Assembly (NCBI RefSeq): GCF_040869045.1 | Contig: NC_090320.1 | Coordinates: 255,502,978-255,566,977 of the forward strand | Source: Eurosta solidaginis | Lineage: Eukaryota > Arthropoda > Insecta > Diptera > Tephritidae | DNA: 64,000 nt | Direction of reading: 5' to 3' | Program-made: the position numbers and the translations under genes | Shown here: positions 22,775 through 33,854 of the stretch, one piece after another | Numbering within the stretch: position 1 is the stretch's first letter | How the letters are laid out: every line of letters begins with the position of its first letter | The notes under the pieces: model-generated | What the model saw: the letters and a program-made list of their open reading frames with translations, nothing else | The model's database searches: none | What the model was told of the DNA's origin: nothing

Positions 22775-22929
22775 CATGGCTCAATCAAATTTTTTTTCGA
22801 TCCTGATTATTTTGATATATGGAAGTCTATATCTATTTCGATTCCTTTATATATGTACAACCAACCGTTATCCAATCAAACTTAATATACTCTGTGAGCT
22901 CTGCTCAACTGAGTATAATAAGCTTTGTA

Positions 22930-23060
22930 TGTGGCGCTTTCTAAATTACAATGAACTAATCAAATTTACAATTTACAAATCTTATTTCCAACTGACGCTT
23001 TCCCACTTACAAGTAAATATGCTTATTTCATAGGGACACTTTCTCATTTACAACTAAAAA
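22930..23060 (-). repeat. Inverted remnant of the 40-bp tandem array
   Basis: Complemented, this reads ..AGTTGTAAATGAGAAAGTG..ACTTGTAAGTGGGAAAGCGTCAGTTGGAAAT.. It is the unit of 19230-19800 on the opposite strand. About three units remain. Confidence 0.7.
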
Positions 23061-23800
23061 TGGTGTAATTAGTTAGACAAGTAAAAAAAAAAACCATTTA
23101 CCACTCAGTTGTGTAAAAAAAGTAACCCATTCGCCAATTGATGTCCCATTCAAGGTAGAAACTCAAGTAGCTATTAAGAGGACCAAGGCTTCAAGCATTC
23201 AATGGTCTCAATGGTATCTACACAAGGCCTCTGAAAAACCGAGGAATCAAATTGCCAAGTACATTGCAAAACGGCCAGGAGCAGTGGCGTAGCTACCTTA
23301 GTGCTAACCGGTGCAGTGCACAGGAGCCCTGGAGGTCAGAGGGCCCTCGCCCCTCATCAATAAACTATACTAATGTAGCTACTGAAAAATCACTCAGTAC
23401 AAATTTCAGCAGATGCTTTGTCGATGTGAAATTGTTTAACGAAAACATCAACATTTTGCCATATTTTTACAGTGCATATGGACATTGTAGTGTATTATAG
23501 TGACATGCAAAATAAACATCAATAATTATAAAAAAATAGAAATAGATCTAATCTGGCGAAAGCGGCATTCATGATTGATTGCCGCTTTGTCGTGTCGTTC
23601 CCTAAAAATGCATCCCCATTAGAACGTGCGTAAAAATAATTTGACAGGTGGTCGCCCGTCGTTGCCGTCGTGAATCTGTTTTCCCTAATTATCGAAATAA
23701 AATATTTACCGGGGGTTTCCCAACTACGTGAAGTTTTATATCAATTGTGTTTCTTGTTCTCTGTGACATAATAAGTTTGCAAAAAGAAATCAATAAAGTT

Positions 23801-26214
23801 ATGGATAAAAAGAAACCTAGTGGTGCTTTTAAGCGCAAACAACGTCAAGAGAGAGAAATGCTAAACAAAAGCTACCAAAAATTGACACATTTTTTAGTTC
23901 GCCTTCTTGTAGTTTTAAACCAGCGAAATCATCAGTTTTCGAAAATTTGGACAATCAATCGCCATACGACTTAGGCAATTTTGCCTTCGGGACCTTTTCC
24001 AAAAGACGCCCACCAGGACAACAGATGCTTTTCAAAATCCTACTTGTTATCAACTTCTAAATATGGACCAGTTCACAGATTTTGATTGTGTTATTCTAAA
24101 ATACTGGACGCTGTATTTTGCCAACCCTGCTGGTAATTTGCTTCGCAAAGGAATAATGTTTTGTGTAATGGCTTTCGTGACTGGGGGCATTTATCAGAGA
24201 GAATAAAACAACACAGTGTCTCGAGTGGTTGAATGGCTCCTGTTATGCATTTTATTCGAGATTTTGATGTAATCAAAATCGAAAAAATGGCACATTAATG
24301 CTTCTGGCAAGAGAGTGATGATATCTAAATTTTAACTGTTTGTATTATATGTTGGTGATGCAGTGCAATAACACCCACGGGCGTTATTTCCTAACAAAAA
24401 AAGGAAAGTGGGCTTTACTTCCTTTTCGCTAAAGAAATAAAGCCCGTGGGCTGTTATTGCTCTCCACCTATGTTGGTTAGATCCTACCCGCCTGTCAATT
24501 TTTAATAAATACTTTGTTTATCCATATTTTATTTTTATAAAGTTGTATAGTTTTTTCCTTTTCTAATTTTTATTATAATATATGATGTTTTTGTTCGTAC
24601 TTTAGGACCTACAAGATATTTAAGTCCAACTATCCAAAATGAAATGATTGAGTCCTTGGGCACTACACTTGAAAATCATCTGCTAGAACAGATCAGAGCG
24701 TCCCCGTTTTTCGCCATTATATTAGATACGACTCAGGATATATCGAGGGTAGATCAGTTGAGTATTGTTGTGAGACATGCGTTAATCAACCGTTCGGAGA
24801 ATGGCGAACCAGTTGGAATAGAGGTTAAAGAAACATTTCTACGATTCAGATTTCTACGCAGCAGATTTAGTAAGACAGGTGGCTACATTTTTTACTGAAA
24901 AAAAAAAATAGATTTAAAAAAATGTGTGGGGCAAGGCTATGATTGAGCCAGTGTCATGAGCGGTATGTACAATGGTGTACAAAAACAGATTAGAGATATT
25001 CAGCCTAACGCGGACTACATACATTGCTCCACTCACAATTTAAATTTGGTGGTAAATGATGCCGTTAGTAATTGTCCGGAATTGAAAAACTATTTCGCAA
25101 CATTGCAAGAATTGTATAATTTTTTCGGACTTAGCATCAAACGCTGGGATCTGCTGTCGAAATTTACTGGCGAATCGGACACCACTTTAAAAAAACTAAA
25201 CCCGACTAGATGGTCCAGTCGGGCAAATACGGTATCTGCAGTAAAACTTCGTTTCTTCGATATAATCAAAGCGTTATCAGAAATAATTCTCAAAAGTTGC
25301 AAAAAAGATGAGCGTGATCAAGCAGAAAGTATTAAAACAAAAATGCTTAGTTTTGAGTTCGTGTTTTTTTGCGAATTCATGCAATGTATTTTAAATAACA
25401 GCAATTATGCATCTAAAATTTAACAAAAATCCGATATTGATTTGGACATGGCAAGCAGAGTTTTAGCAGAAATAAATTCAAAGATGAGAACTTATAGAAA
25501 TGACTTTGAATCATTCAAATGCAAAGCCATTGAAACTGCAACAAAATATGGTATACGTCCTTATTTTAAAGAAAAAGGCAAAGTAAAATTAAGAAACATT
25601 TTGACGAATTATCTTCTGATTACCAATTTAAAAACAGGGAACACATATTTAAAATTAATGTTTTCAATAATGTAATGGACACAATAATAAGTCAGTTAAA
25701 TGCACGTTTTGCTGGTATTAGTGCAGTCAGTCAAATTTTCGATTTTCTCAGACCAACATTCTTACTCGATGTTGATGAAACAACTTTAATACAAAAGTGT
25801 AACCAATTCCAAAGTAAATATTCTGATATGATAGGCCCTATCTTTACCCTTAAATTTCTTAATATCTATCACCTACTTTTACCTGGATTAACTGAGGCAA
25901 AAACATGGACTATTCACAAATTTCGTAATGAAATAATGAGAAAATATGGAGTACTAGAATGTGACATAATAGAAGTATTTACTGCAATGTTGCTATTCCA
26001 TACAATTCCTGTTACTTCCACGGAAGCTGAAAGATCATTTAGCAAATTAAAAATAATAAAAAACTATTTAAGGAATACCATGGGCCAAGCTCGACTCCAG
26101 CATTTATCACTAATAGCAATCGAAAACCAAGTCACATCAAACTTGGATCTAACCGAAGTCGTTGACACATTTGCAAAAAATAAAGCTCGGAAACTATTAC
26201 AAATATACTACTAA
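23801..26214 (+). pseudogene. hAT transposase (ZMYM1-like type), multiply broken
   Basis: The ORF begins MDKKKPSGAFKRKQRQERE at 23801, the usual start of this transposase type. It shifts frame near 23890 and stops. A remnant of the TTF-type zinc-finger region is near 24150-24290 (DWGHLSERI-like, out of frame). Coding resumes at 24644 with the ILDTTQDISRVDQLS block holding catalytic-region acidic residues. It continues at 24956-25423 (HCSTHNLNLVVND, NPTRWSSRA), 25442-25675 and 25675-26214. The last piece has the dimerisation signature TSTEAERSFSKLKIIKNYLR. At least four breaks separate the pieces, so this is a pseudogene. Confidence 0.85.
24365..24460. repeat. 96-bp near-perfect palindrome inside the hAT element
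   Basis: It starts GCAATAACACCCACGGGC and ends with the complement GCCCGTGGGCTGTTATTGC. The arms extend inward through TTATTTC and AAAAGGAA, leaving almost no loop. It could be a small foldback insertion or MITE. No clear target duplication is seen. Confidence 0.8.
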
Positions 26215-26399
26215 TAAATTTAGAATATACTAAATAAATAATTTTTCACCTTTTATGTGCAATAAAGAAAAACGTTAATACAAAAACACAATTAATTTAA
26301 CTAAGTATTCATATTTTGGCATATATTGACACAACTCAAAGATTGGGGTGTTTTTTGCACAAGGGCCCTTGGTGACCTAGCTACGCCACTGCCAGGAAG

Positions 26400-26934
26400 T
26401 GCCACTTGGTGGTGTCCTATGTTTAATTTCTACCTATTCAAACTTTTCCAACCACGAAAAAAATTTGACACCATTTTGAAATTTGACTGAAACGGAATTC
26501 AATCACATCGTACAGTTTGAGTTTGTCACTTAAGTTCTCATCCCAATCATGGTATGGACTATGTAGACTTCTATCACAAGGTATCTAAATCGTTGTTAGT
26601 TTTCTGGATATCTCTTCTCTCTATTTGGGCATAAAACAACCAAATCACCCAAGATCAAGGACCGACAAAATCCGTTTCGACGACACGACTTGGGGCAAGC
26701 CCAAATGCATGTTAAGTTCGCTCAATATCGTTGGCTAAAATAAACCAAACGTCAAATGCTTTTAATACGTCAGCTTTTGTGATTATCTGGCGTGTAAGAC
26801 AGGAGTTATCTCTTCTATTAGAGCTTCTATTGGGAGTTGAGTATACCTTTTCCCATCAGAGATCTTACCTTTATGTAGTTTTTTTGAATTAAGATACCAT
26901 TGAAGTAAATGAGCGACGTACTTATCTAAGAAAG
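26400..26934. other. No feature recognised
   Basis: Unassigned sequence to the right of the hAT element. Confidence 0.4.
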
Positions 26935-27365
26935 CAACACTTTTCAAGAACTAGGTAGTTTTTCAAACCCAGGTACTTTTCGAACCCGGGTACTTTTTTA
27001 GAACCTGGCACTTTTTTAGAACCTGATTCTTGTTTAACTAGGCACTTTTCAAATCTGGGTACTTTTTCGGCTTCGGGGTTTATAAAGCCGCCGTTGTGTG
27101 AGGGTAGCGTGCTTCGCCGAGTGTATTTCTACCATGAAAAGCTTCTTAGTGAAAACTCATCTGCTTTGCAAATATCGTGCAGAGTCCGCACAAAATATGT
27201 ACGTCCCATCCCGTCAAGTTGTTCAAATTACTCTTCTTTCTCAGAACCGGGTATATTCTTAGAATTGCGTATGTTTTCTAACCGAGTACTGTTGAAGAGC
27301 CGTGTAATTTTTCAGAACCAATTAATTTTTAGAACCGGGTATTTTCTTGCACAAACGGGTAAGCC
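26935..27365 (+). repeat. Degenerate 20-24 bp tandem repeat, split by a SINE fragment
   Basis: Units of the type TTTTTAGAACCTGGGTAC occur at 26935-27080 and again at 27240-27365. The SINE fragment at 27085-27235 lies between. Units are poorly conserved. Confidence 0.65.
27085..27235 (+). mobile_element. SINE fragment with internal deletion
   Basis: The head GCCGTTGTGTGAGGGTAGCG (A-box region) is joined directly to the body ATGAAAAGC..AGTGAAAACTCATCTGCTTTGCA..AAAATATGTACGTCCC. The B-box part is missing compared with the SINE at 54570. Confidence 0.7.
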
Positions 27366-27369
27366 TTAT

Positions 27370-28270
27370 GCAGAGTAAACTTTTACATTTACAAAAAAAA
27401 AGCATTTAGAATCGCCGGAGGATACCGACTACTTACGCAAATTTTATCTGTAATGCCTCATTCATGAATAAACGTGCAGTCCAAATAGGGCTAACAATAG
27501 CTGCAACAACAATAAAAAAATGATCTTAAAAAACAAACTCTAAAGATTCGAGCTCAGTAGTCAGAACAGTGCGGCGTTACTGCTAGAATAGTTCCACGTG
27601 AAAGGATCCAATCTATATAAAAAAGCTCAAATAAATACATCAAGTGCTTGGTTTTTAACTTTTTTCTTCACGAATGGGGGGTTCCACGAAGTCAAAATAG
27701 TTTTTTTCAAATATCTCCTTGACACAAGCGGAAGTATATTCAATTTCCTTTCCATTTACTTGTGTGTTTTTTTTCGCATGTGAAAAACATGATTTTTCCA
27801 CATTATTCGGTTATAGCTCCTTAAAGTATGCAACAAGTTTTTGTAGTTACAGAAGTGCAAAGTAGCTAATGGCAAATACGTATGTATGATGATGAGTTAA
27901 TGTGATTTCACGAGAAGGGCGTTGCTTCCATGAACTTCATTGTTCAAAACTTTTTAATTATCTTGCAGAAATCGGCGAAAACCCTTACACTCACCAACAT
28001 ACAAATATACACAAATACACCGACATTAAGTTTGTGTTGCAAATAAAAGGAGGCTCCACTAATGTGCAAAACTAACGAGTTCCTGGTGATAAATAGGCGA
28101 CACACTTTGGCCTAACTTTCTAAACAAAAGCAATTACACATACAGGGTGCAGCAATGCACTCAATGTTTGCTTTCCTCAGCTCGGTTAGACAAAAATTAC
28201 TTACATTAGCTGTTGCCATTGAAGATGCTGTTACAAGAAATAAGATGAGATATGCCAATATACCGTCCGT
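27370..28270. other. No feature recognised (about 0.9 kb)
   Basis: AT-rich. No frame with recognisable motif. Confidence 0.45.
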
Positions 28271-28468
28271 CATATTGTGGTGGTTGCGTGCATGCCTACA
28301 CGCCAGAAGACTCGGAAAAGCAAAAAAAAAAAAAACTCCAAGTGCCTTGCAGCTGCTTTTCGGAATCGGCATAAAATATGTAGGTCCCGTTGTTGTTGTT
28401 GTAGCATTGCTTCGCCCCATCCAATAGGTGTGACCACTCGCTTATTGTCATCAATGTCCTCTAACGGG

Positions 28469-29309
28469 TTAGGTTATTTTACGTTGAACTGGGCCGGTCC
28501 ATGGGGACCTCACATAGACTGAATTAGTCCGTAGTGTTATCAGAAGTTTGTTTTAACGACCAAACTGAAAAACCCTATCAAAAACCAGGACCTATGTTAT
28601 AAAATAACTCCGTCCTCTTGGCAAATACTAGCAGCTTCCTAGGACTTAAGCCACTTGCTGATTCTAGATCAGACAGCTGTATCACTCCACTAACTGGAGT
28701 CTTAGCCTGGCAAGCGCAGGGCACGAGCAGAGAACGTGCTCGATCGTTTCCTCCTCCAGCCCGCAATTCCTACATCTTCTATCACTGACCAAGCCTAATT
28801 TAAAGGCATGTAACGACAGAAGGCGGTGTCCAGTCAGAATACCCGTCATGAATCTACAGTCCTCTCTTTTTAATGATAAAAGCAACTTTGTTAGTGTGAA
28901 GTTGTAAGACCGGCACACAATCTTCGCCACTTTACAGCCCTGCGCTTGAACCCACGCCTTTCCTACTTGGTCGATCATGTGCACCTCTCGCCTTCGCTTA
29001 ATCTCGCCCAGTCTAATTGGGACGTCTACGGAGCAAGTTTCAATGGATGCGCCCTTTTTGGCTAGTTCATCCTTTTAGTTCATCTTCTTTTTCATTTCCA
29101 TCTATTCCCATATGCCCTGGGACCCAATATAGATGTATGCTTCTCCCTGTCCCGATTCTCTCCAGGGACTGCTTGGGTTGGGTGCTTTGGTTACGGCTAC
29201 TATTTCCGCTTGAAAACGCTACGGTAATGCGGCAGCCTGTAGGATCTCTTTATTTCCGGATTAGAACAATATACCGCAGACCCTACTCCTTCCACTACTT
29301 TGGAACCAT
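28469..29309 (-). mobile_element. I-type LINE, 5'-truncated, inserted in the Jockey-like LINE, 10-bp target duplication
   Basis: CTCTAACGGG stands at 28459-28468 and at 29310-29319. The 841-bp insert ends (minus strand) in a short AACCTAA tail. It encodes the end of ORF2: RNase H remnant near 29060-29200 and the segment at 28682-28984 with the zinc-binding CRNCGLEEETIEHVLCSCPAL. It is closely similar to the plus-strand element at 50935-52204. Confidence 0.88.
28682..28984 (-). pseudogene. LINE ORF2 C-terminal segment (zinc-binding region)
   Basis: Minus-strand frame reading VGKAWVQAQGCK...LLSLKREDCRFMTGILTGH...CRNCGLEEETIEHVLCSCPALARLRLQL. This is the conserved C-terminal region after RNase H in I-type LINE ORF2, with a C-x2-C-x7-H-x4-C type cluster. 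It is a fragment of a truncated element and cannot act alone. Confidence 0.75.
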
Positions 29310-30229
29310 CTCTAACGGGAGTCTGAGGAAACTTGTAGTTTCCACAAGATTGGACCAGAGAGATTGGGGTGCTAGAAGCATATGTTTCACATTGTAATTG
29401 AAAAAATGGTTACTCTCATGCGGGGCTTGTTAAAAGCAGGACCTACATTGGCTATGTCAGGGTTAAGTCTGAATAAGTAAGAGTTTAACCTTTTACAGTA
29501 TCCAGACCGAAGTTCAGATAGAGTGACGAGAGTCTCACTTGGCAGATTGCAGTAGAGGAAGTTCCGGGTATTTGTCTATAAGAACGGGGTTCACCGGGTA
29601 ATACACGCATAGTAGCCTGACGCCTTTTGGTGGATGTGTCTGAAGGCCTTTTCAACCTTCGTTTTCTTCTTCTGAATTCTTAAATGTCGGATTTCTTCAT
29701 ACTGCTAACGGAAATAACTTCTTAAGTCCCTGGAAGGTACGGCCTCTTCAATCAGATGTCTATGAAGATGCTCAGGCTTTTAGGCATCCAACAGAAACTG
29801 TTTGTTTAGAATTTCATTTCAGCCTTTCGTTTCTCTCATTCCTATGTCTTCAGAACATCAGCTACACAGTCAGGTGAGAATATTTCCCATAAAGGAGAAA
29901 AATGAAATATAGGTCCCAGCCCGCCACCTTTTAAGAAAACTTAAAAGTAGCACGTAGGAAATTAGAAGAGAAGCTTGGCTTAAACCTCCCCGGGGGTATA
30001 TCGCGTTTTCTATTTGCTTCTAATTTCTGTCAATATAGATTTCAAATGAAAGGCTTTCAACTTCGTCGGCAGGTAGATAGGTGTAATGCCGGTCACACAG
30101 GTTACCCAAGTAGCTTTTAAGAAGCCATTTTAAACCTACTGAATATTATATAGGATATACTCGTAGCCAGAGTTTCTAATAAAATTAAGAATACGTAGAG
30201 TCCCTATTTCCGTTAACCTAACCAGATTT

Positions 30230-30960
30230 TTCAAAAGGGGATTTTGAAGCATCTTAGACGTATTCTAGCCAGTGACAAGCATGTACATAGAAAATGCTCA
30301 AATTTCCCTTTGGCAGTTATGTCTTGGCAGCTTCCGCATAGGTCATTCTGTGGAATACCTATCCTCTCCGCGCGTGTGCCTAAATCCAAGTGATCGGTGC
30401 GGACTGCTTTAACTTTATTGGTGTCTTCTCTAAATCAACTCAGAAGACTCTTTGTCCTTATTTCATTTTAGTGTGGCTCTTGATATTTCACAACCCGTGG
30501 TAATCTTTCACTTTTGCTGTGCTCATAATCCCTTGCGACTGCTTTATGACCCGGAATCCAGACAACGAATGTTTCTACAGTCTCAATTAATCCAACCAAA
30601 AGCTGCTTGCATTAACTTCCCATCTTGGAGCTAATATCCAGCACAGTTACTGCTGCCAAGCTATCAGAGATGATAATTACATTACCAGTTATGTTTTTGT
30701 CCAAAAGAGATTTGCAGACTTGCCAAATCACGAAGGCTTCTGCTTGAAACTCACTGCATTATGACGGATGTTTGAATGAAGTATAAATCTCTAAATACTT
30801 GCCTAGATTCCTGCCTTCACACCTGAGACTATCTTGAAGCCGTCTGTGTAGATTTGTAAGCTGTTATTAGCTGCCATCGTACCTCTTTTCCAATCGTTCT
30901 TGCTTGGAAATATTGAATCAATGTTGCCTTCACACTTCAGTTTACGGAGATAACAATCTA
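30230..30960 (-). mobile_element. LINE ORF2 remnant with RNase H and zinc motif
   Basis: Complement of 30640-30740 encodes CSEFQAEAFVIWQVCKSLL..NVIIISDSLAAVTVL, an RNase H domain with its Glu and Asp active-site residues. Complement of 30250-30360 encodes CGSCQ..KFEHFLCTCLSLARIRL, a zinc-binding segment. The frame is broken between them. The reverse transcriptase part is absent. Confidence 0.7.
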
Positions 30961-31500
30961 CTTCGCTAGCATTCTATGGTCCAGAGCCCTTTTGTGGACT
31001 CAAAAGCACATACCAGGGAAACTATAAGTAACTGGGAAACTAAGCAATTCAGACGTCACTGGATTGATTGCCCATGGCAAAGGCAGGCCAAACTGTTTAT
31101 ACTTCCGGCAACGAAAGTATCAGCCAAACTCATTAACCTATGCAGGGAAGACCTAATAACTCTTACTGGGTACTACACGGGACACTGTGGTCTACGATAT
31201 CACCTAAGTAAATTAAATCTATCTGATACCCAAATTTGTCGTTTCTGTGAGCTGGATGATGAAACGCCGGTTCACATTCTCTGCGAATGCGTTGCTCTAG
31301 CTAGGCAGAGACTATCCCATCTAGGTGGTGGGACTTTTAATTCCTATGTGATATGGAGTAAAAAGCCTGAAGAGGTACTTAGATACATCAAGAGTCTCCA
31401 GATACAAAATTAGGCTGAAAGGTCTTGCACAATAGATCTGCACAAAGGTCGCAGTGCTTCCAGACCTATTAATAATAATAATAATGATAATAATAATTTA
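30961..31500 (+). mobile_element. LINE 3' remnant with (TAA)-type tail, head-to-head with the previous one
   Basis: The open frame 30976-31413 encodes the conserved C-terminal part (LITLTGYYTGHCGLRYHLSKL..CRFCELDDETPVHILCECVALARQRL), with a C-x2-C-x8-H-x4-C motif. It is followed by AATAATAATAATAATGATAATAATAA at 31469-31497, the A/T-repeat tail typical of I-type LINEs. It runs opposite to the remnant at 30230-30960. Confidence 0.72.
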
Positions 31501-31890
31501 ATGTTATATCTTCACAGGTCGATACCGAAATGTCCAGACACTCATTCAATAATTATTTAAAAAGCTACTTTTTGAATTAACTATGTATCCAATTATTATA
31601 TTTATTTTATACGTTTATACTGCCGCAATCTGTAAGGGCTAAGCCCAGTAGGTTGAATATATTTAAATAAATAAATGGCGCTTAACAGTCTAACAAATCG
31701 TGTCTTTGTTGTGCTATCTGGGCTAATAGGAAACGTCAGGAGAGCTTAAAATATTTTTCCAAACAAGAGGATGGTTGCTTTCATCGAAGTGATAGTTAAT
31801 AAATATTCATTCTAGACTTTGAAAGACTTTGTCTTTCTGGGAACAAGTCGATAAATTGTCGAAAGCTTTTTGGCATTATATTGATAACTA
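31501..31890. other. No gene; possible old LINE 3' UTR
   Basis: AT-rich. The stretch near 31625-31675 (GGGCTAAGCCCAGTAGG, then AAATAAATAAAT) looks like a LINE 3' end but has no preserved coding part. Confidence 0.3.
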
Positions 31891-31898
31891 GGTGGATA

Positions 31899-33202
31899 TG
31901 CGGAATCAGCCTTCTTAATATCGCATATAAGGTTCTTTCAAGTGTATTGTGCGAAAGATTGAACCGGCTGATTGGACCTTATCAGTGCGGCTTCAGACCT
32001 GGTAAATCTACCATCGACCAGATTTTCACAATGTGCCAAATCTTGGAAAAAACCCGTGAAAAGAGAATCGACACACATCACCTCTTCGTCGACTTTAAAG
32101 CCGCCTTCGACAGCATGAAAAGGAGGTGCCTATATCCCGCTATGTCTGAATTTGGTTTCCACACAAAACTTATACGCCTGTGCAAAATGACGTTGAGCAA
32201 CACCATCAGCTCAGTCAGAATTGGGAAGGACCTCTTCGTGCCGTTCGAAACTAAACGAAGTTTCAGACAGGGTGACCCCCTATCGTGCGATTTCTTTAAT
32301 TTGATGCTGGAGAAAATTATACTAGCTGCAGAACTTAACCGCACTGGAAAAATATACTATAAAAGCGTGCAATTACTGGCATATGCTGATGACATTGATA
32401 TCATCGGCCTAAACACTCGCGCTGTTAGTTCTGCTTACTCCAAACTGGAAAAAGAAGCGGTAAAGATGGGTTTGATGATGAATGAGGACAAAACGAAGTA
32501 CCTGCTGTCATCGAGCAAAGAGTCAGCGCATACGCGCCTTGGCAACCACGCTACTGTTGGCAGCCATAATTTCGAAATAGTAAATGACTTCGTTTATTTG
32601 GGAACCAGCATCAACACTAGCAACAACATCAGCACTGAAATCCAGCGAAGAATCAATCTTGCCAATAAATGCTACTTTGGACTAGGTAGGCAATTGAAAA
32701 GTAAAGTCCTCTCTCGGCGAACGAAAATCATACTCTACAAGTCACTTATCGTACCCGTCCTGCTATATGGGGCAGAAGCATGGACCATGACAACAGCAGA
32801 TGAAGCGGCTTTGGGAGTGTTCGAGAGAAAAGTTCTTCGAAAGATTTATGGACCTCTACGCGTTGGCGATGGCGAGTACCGAAGAAGATTTAATGATGAG
32901 CTGTACGAGCTACACGCACACATCAACATAGTCCAGCGAATTAAAACGCAGCGGCTGCGCTGGCTAGGCCATGTTATGCGAATGAAAGATGATGCTCCGG
33001 CCACGAAAGTGTTTCTATCGGAACCCGCCTATGGAAGCAGAGGTAGAGGGCGGCCCACACTCCTTTGGAAGGACCAGGTGGAAACGATTTAAACTCCCTT
33101 GGTGTGACCAATTGGCACCGGTTGGCGGAGCGACTGGCGCGCCTTGTTGGACGGCCATAACCGTTTAGACGGTTAAGCGCCAATTAAGTAAGTAAGTAAG
33201 TA
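31899..33202 (+). mobile_element. RTE-like LINE, 5'-truncated, (AAGT)n tail, 9-bp target duplication
   Basis: AGGTGGATA stands at 31890-31898 and at 33203-33211, the latter right after GCGCCAATTAAGTAAGTAAGTAAGTA. The 1.3-kb insert holds the last two-thirds of the reverse transcriptase ORF and a 3' untranslated region of about 90 bases. Close relatives are at 33285-33695 (decayed) and 50019-50899 (minus). Confidence 0.86.
31902..33092 (+). pseudogene. Reverse transcriptase of the RTE-like LINE, N-terminus missing
   Basis: The open frame runs about 395 codons without stops. It starts inside RT at GISLLNIAYKVLSS, continues through QCGFRPGKSTIDQIF, the catalytic Asp of VDFKAAFDS (near 32090) and RQGDPLS, to YADDIDIIG (YADD near 32380). 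The thumb/connection region follows (YLGTSIN, YGAEAW, RLRWLGHVMRM) and then a basic GRGRP segment. The first few codons are target DNA. No endonuclease is present, so this truncated copy is inactive. RTE-like is the best label from motifs, the absence of RNase H, and the short tetranucleotide tail; another Jockey-superfamily clade is possible. Confidence 0.82.
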
Positions 33203-33284
33203 AGGTGGATAGGTGAGGTTGATACATGCGTTTCAAAAACTTTGCAGCTATAGAGTTTATTTTGCGTTTAGCAATCATTTCGAT

Positions 33285-33695
33285 GTGAAGATACACTCTT
33301 GCCAAGAAATGCTACGTTCGAATGACTAGGAAATTGAAAAGTAAAGTCTTATCTTGGAAAACAAAGATCAATCTCTACAAGCCACTTAACGTACCCCTCT
33401 TAGAATATAGCGAAGAACCGGGGACCATTACAACAACGGCTCTGTGAGTATTTGAGAGAAAAGTTTTTCGAAAGATTTAATGATGAGCAGTACAAGCTTT
33501 ATGCAGACAGCTATGAAAGCAGAGGTAGAGGGCACGCCCCACTCCGTTGGAAGTGCCAGGTGAAAATGATTTAAATTCACTTGGTGTTGACAATTGGCGC
33601 CAGTTAGCCTAACGAAGAAGCGAGTGGCGCGCCTTGTTGGATGAACATAGCAGCTAAAACGGCTAAGCGCCAGTTAAGTAAGTAATTTCATTCCT
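33285..33695 (+). mobile_element. Decayed second copy of the same LINE 3' end
   Basis: It repeats in order the blocks CTTGCCAAGAAATGCTAC, AATTGAAAAGTAAAGTC, GAGAAAAGTTTTTCGAAAG, GAAAGCAGAGGTAGAGGGC and TAAGCGCCAGTTAAGTAAGTAA of the element just upstream. It has internal deletions and many substitutions. Confidence 0.8.
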
Positions 33696-33854
33696 CGATA
33701 AGACTTTCCTTAATCTTGATGTTTCATATGTGCATTCGATGTATGCACCGAAGTGCAGCACACAGTGATTTGTTTCTTTCAGCTTAGCAAACTAATTTCT
33801 CATGCTACCGATTATACAGCTACTGAGATTCTGCTCCATCATAAGACAGATGCA

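Larger units (their letters stand above)
19804..22919 (+). mobile_element. Composite non-autonomous element, copy 1, with internal satellite array
   Basis: It starts AACAAGTAAGGAAG..TAAGTTCGGGTGTAACAGAAC and ends CTCTGCTCAACTGAGTATAA. ATACTCAGTTGAG near the start is the complement of CTCAACTGAGTAT at the end, a subterminal inverted repeat. Inside are a tandem array (19890-21600) and then about 1.3 kb with repeated AAAGTGGGCGTGG motifs and a short ACGG run. Two further copies of very similar structure lie at 45377-48497 and 56762-60538. I see no transposase, so it must be mobilised in trans. Its class is unknown. Confidence 0.75.
23282..26391 (+). mobile_element. hAT-superfamily DNA transposon, decayed
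   Basis: The left end is CAGTGGCGTAGCTA at 23282 and the right end is its complement, TAGCTACGCCACTG, ending at 26391. The flanks are GCCAGGAG (23274-23281) and GCCAGGAA (26391-26398, sharing one base with the inverted repeat), an imperfect 8-bp duplication as expected for hAT. The 3.1-kb interior holds pieces of a transposase with a C-terminal hAT dimerisation region. Frameshifts, stops and an internal gap make it non-autonomous. Confidence 0.87.
28388..29902 (-). mobile_element. Jockey-like LINE 3' portion, itself split by another LINE
   Basis: On the minus strand this ends in a (CAACAA) tail at 28388. The 28388-28468 piece ends in CCTCTAACGGG, and 29310-29902 resumes with CTCTAACGGGAGTC. 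At the equivalent place in the copy at 16964-17815 the sequence is continuous (CCTCTAACGGGAGTCCTAGG). The remaining ORF2 C-terminal sequence is full of frameshifts. Confidence 0.82.
28278..30010 (+). mobile_element. SINE split by a Jockey-like LINE insertion
   Basis: The left SINE part (28278-28387) ends ..CGGAATCGGCATAAAATATG and TAGGTCCC. The right part restarts at 29903 with GAAATATAGGTCCC and continues AGCCCGCCACC..GTAGGAAATTAGAAGAGAAGC..ATATCGCG to about 30010. The two parts are consecutive in full SINE copies, and ATAGGTCCC-like sequence is duplicated at the junctions. The interruption is 28388-29902. Confidence 0.8.
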
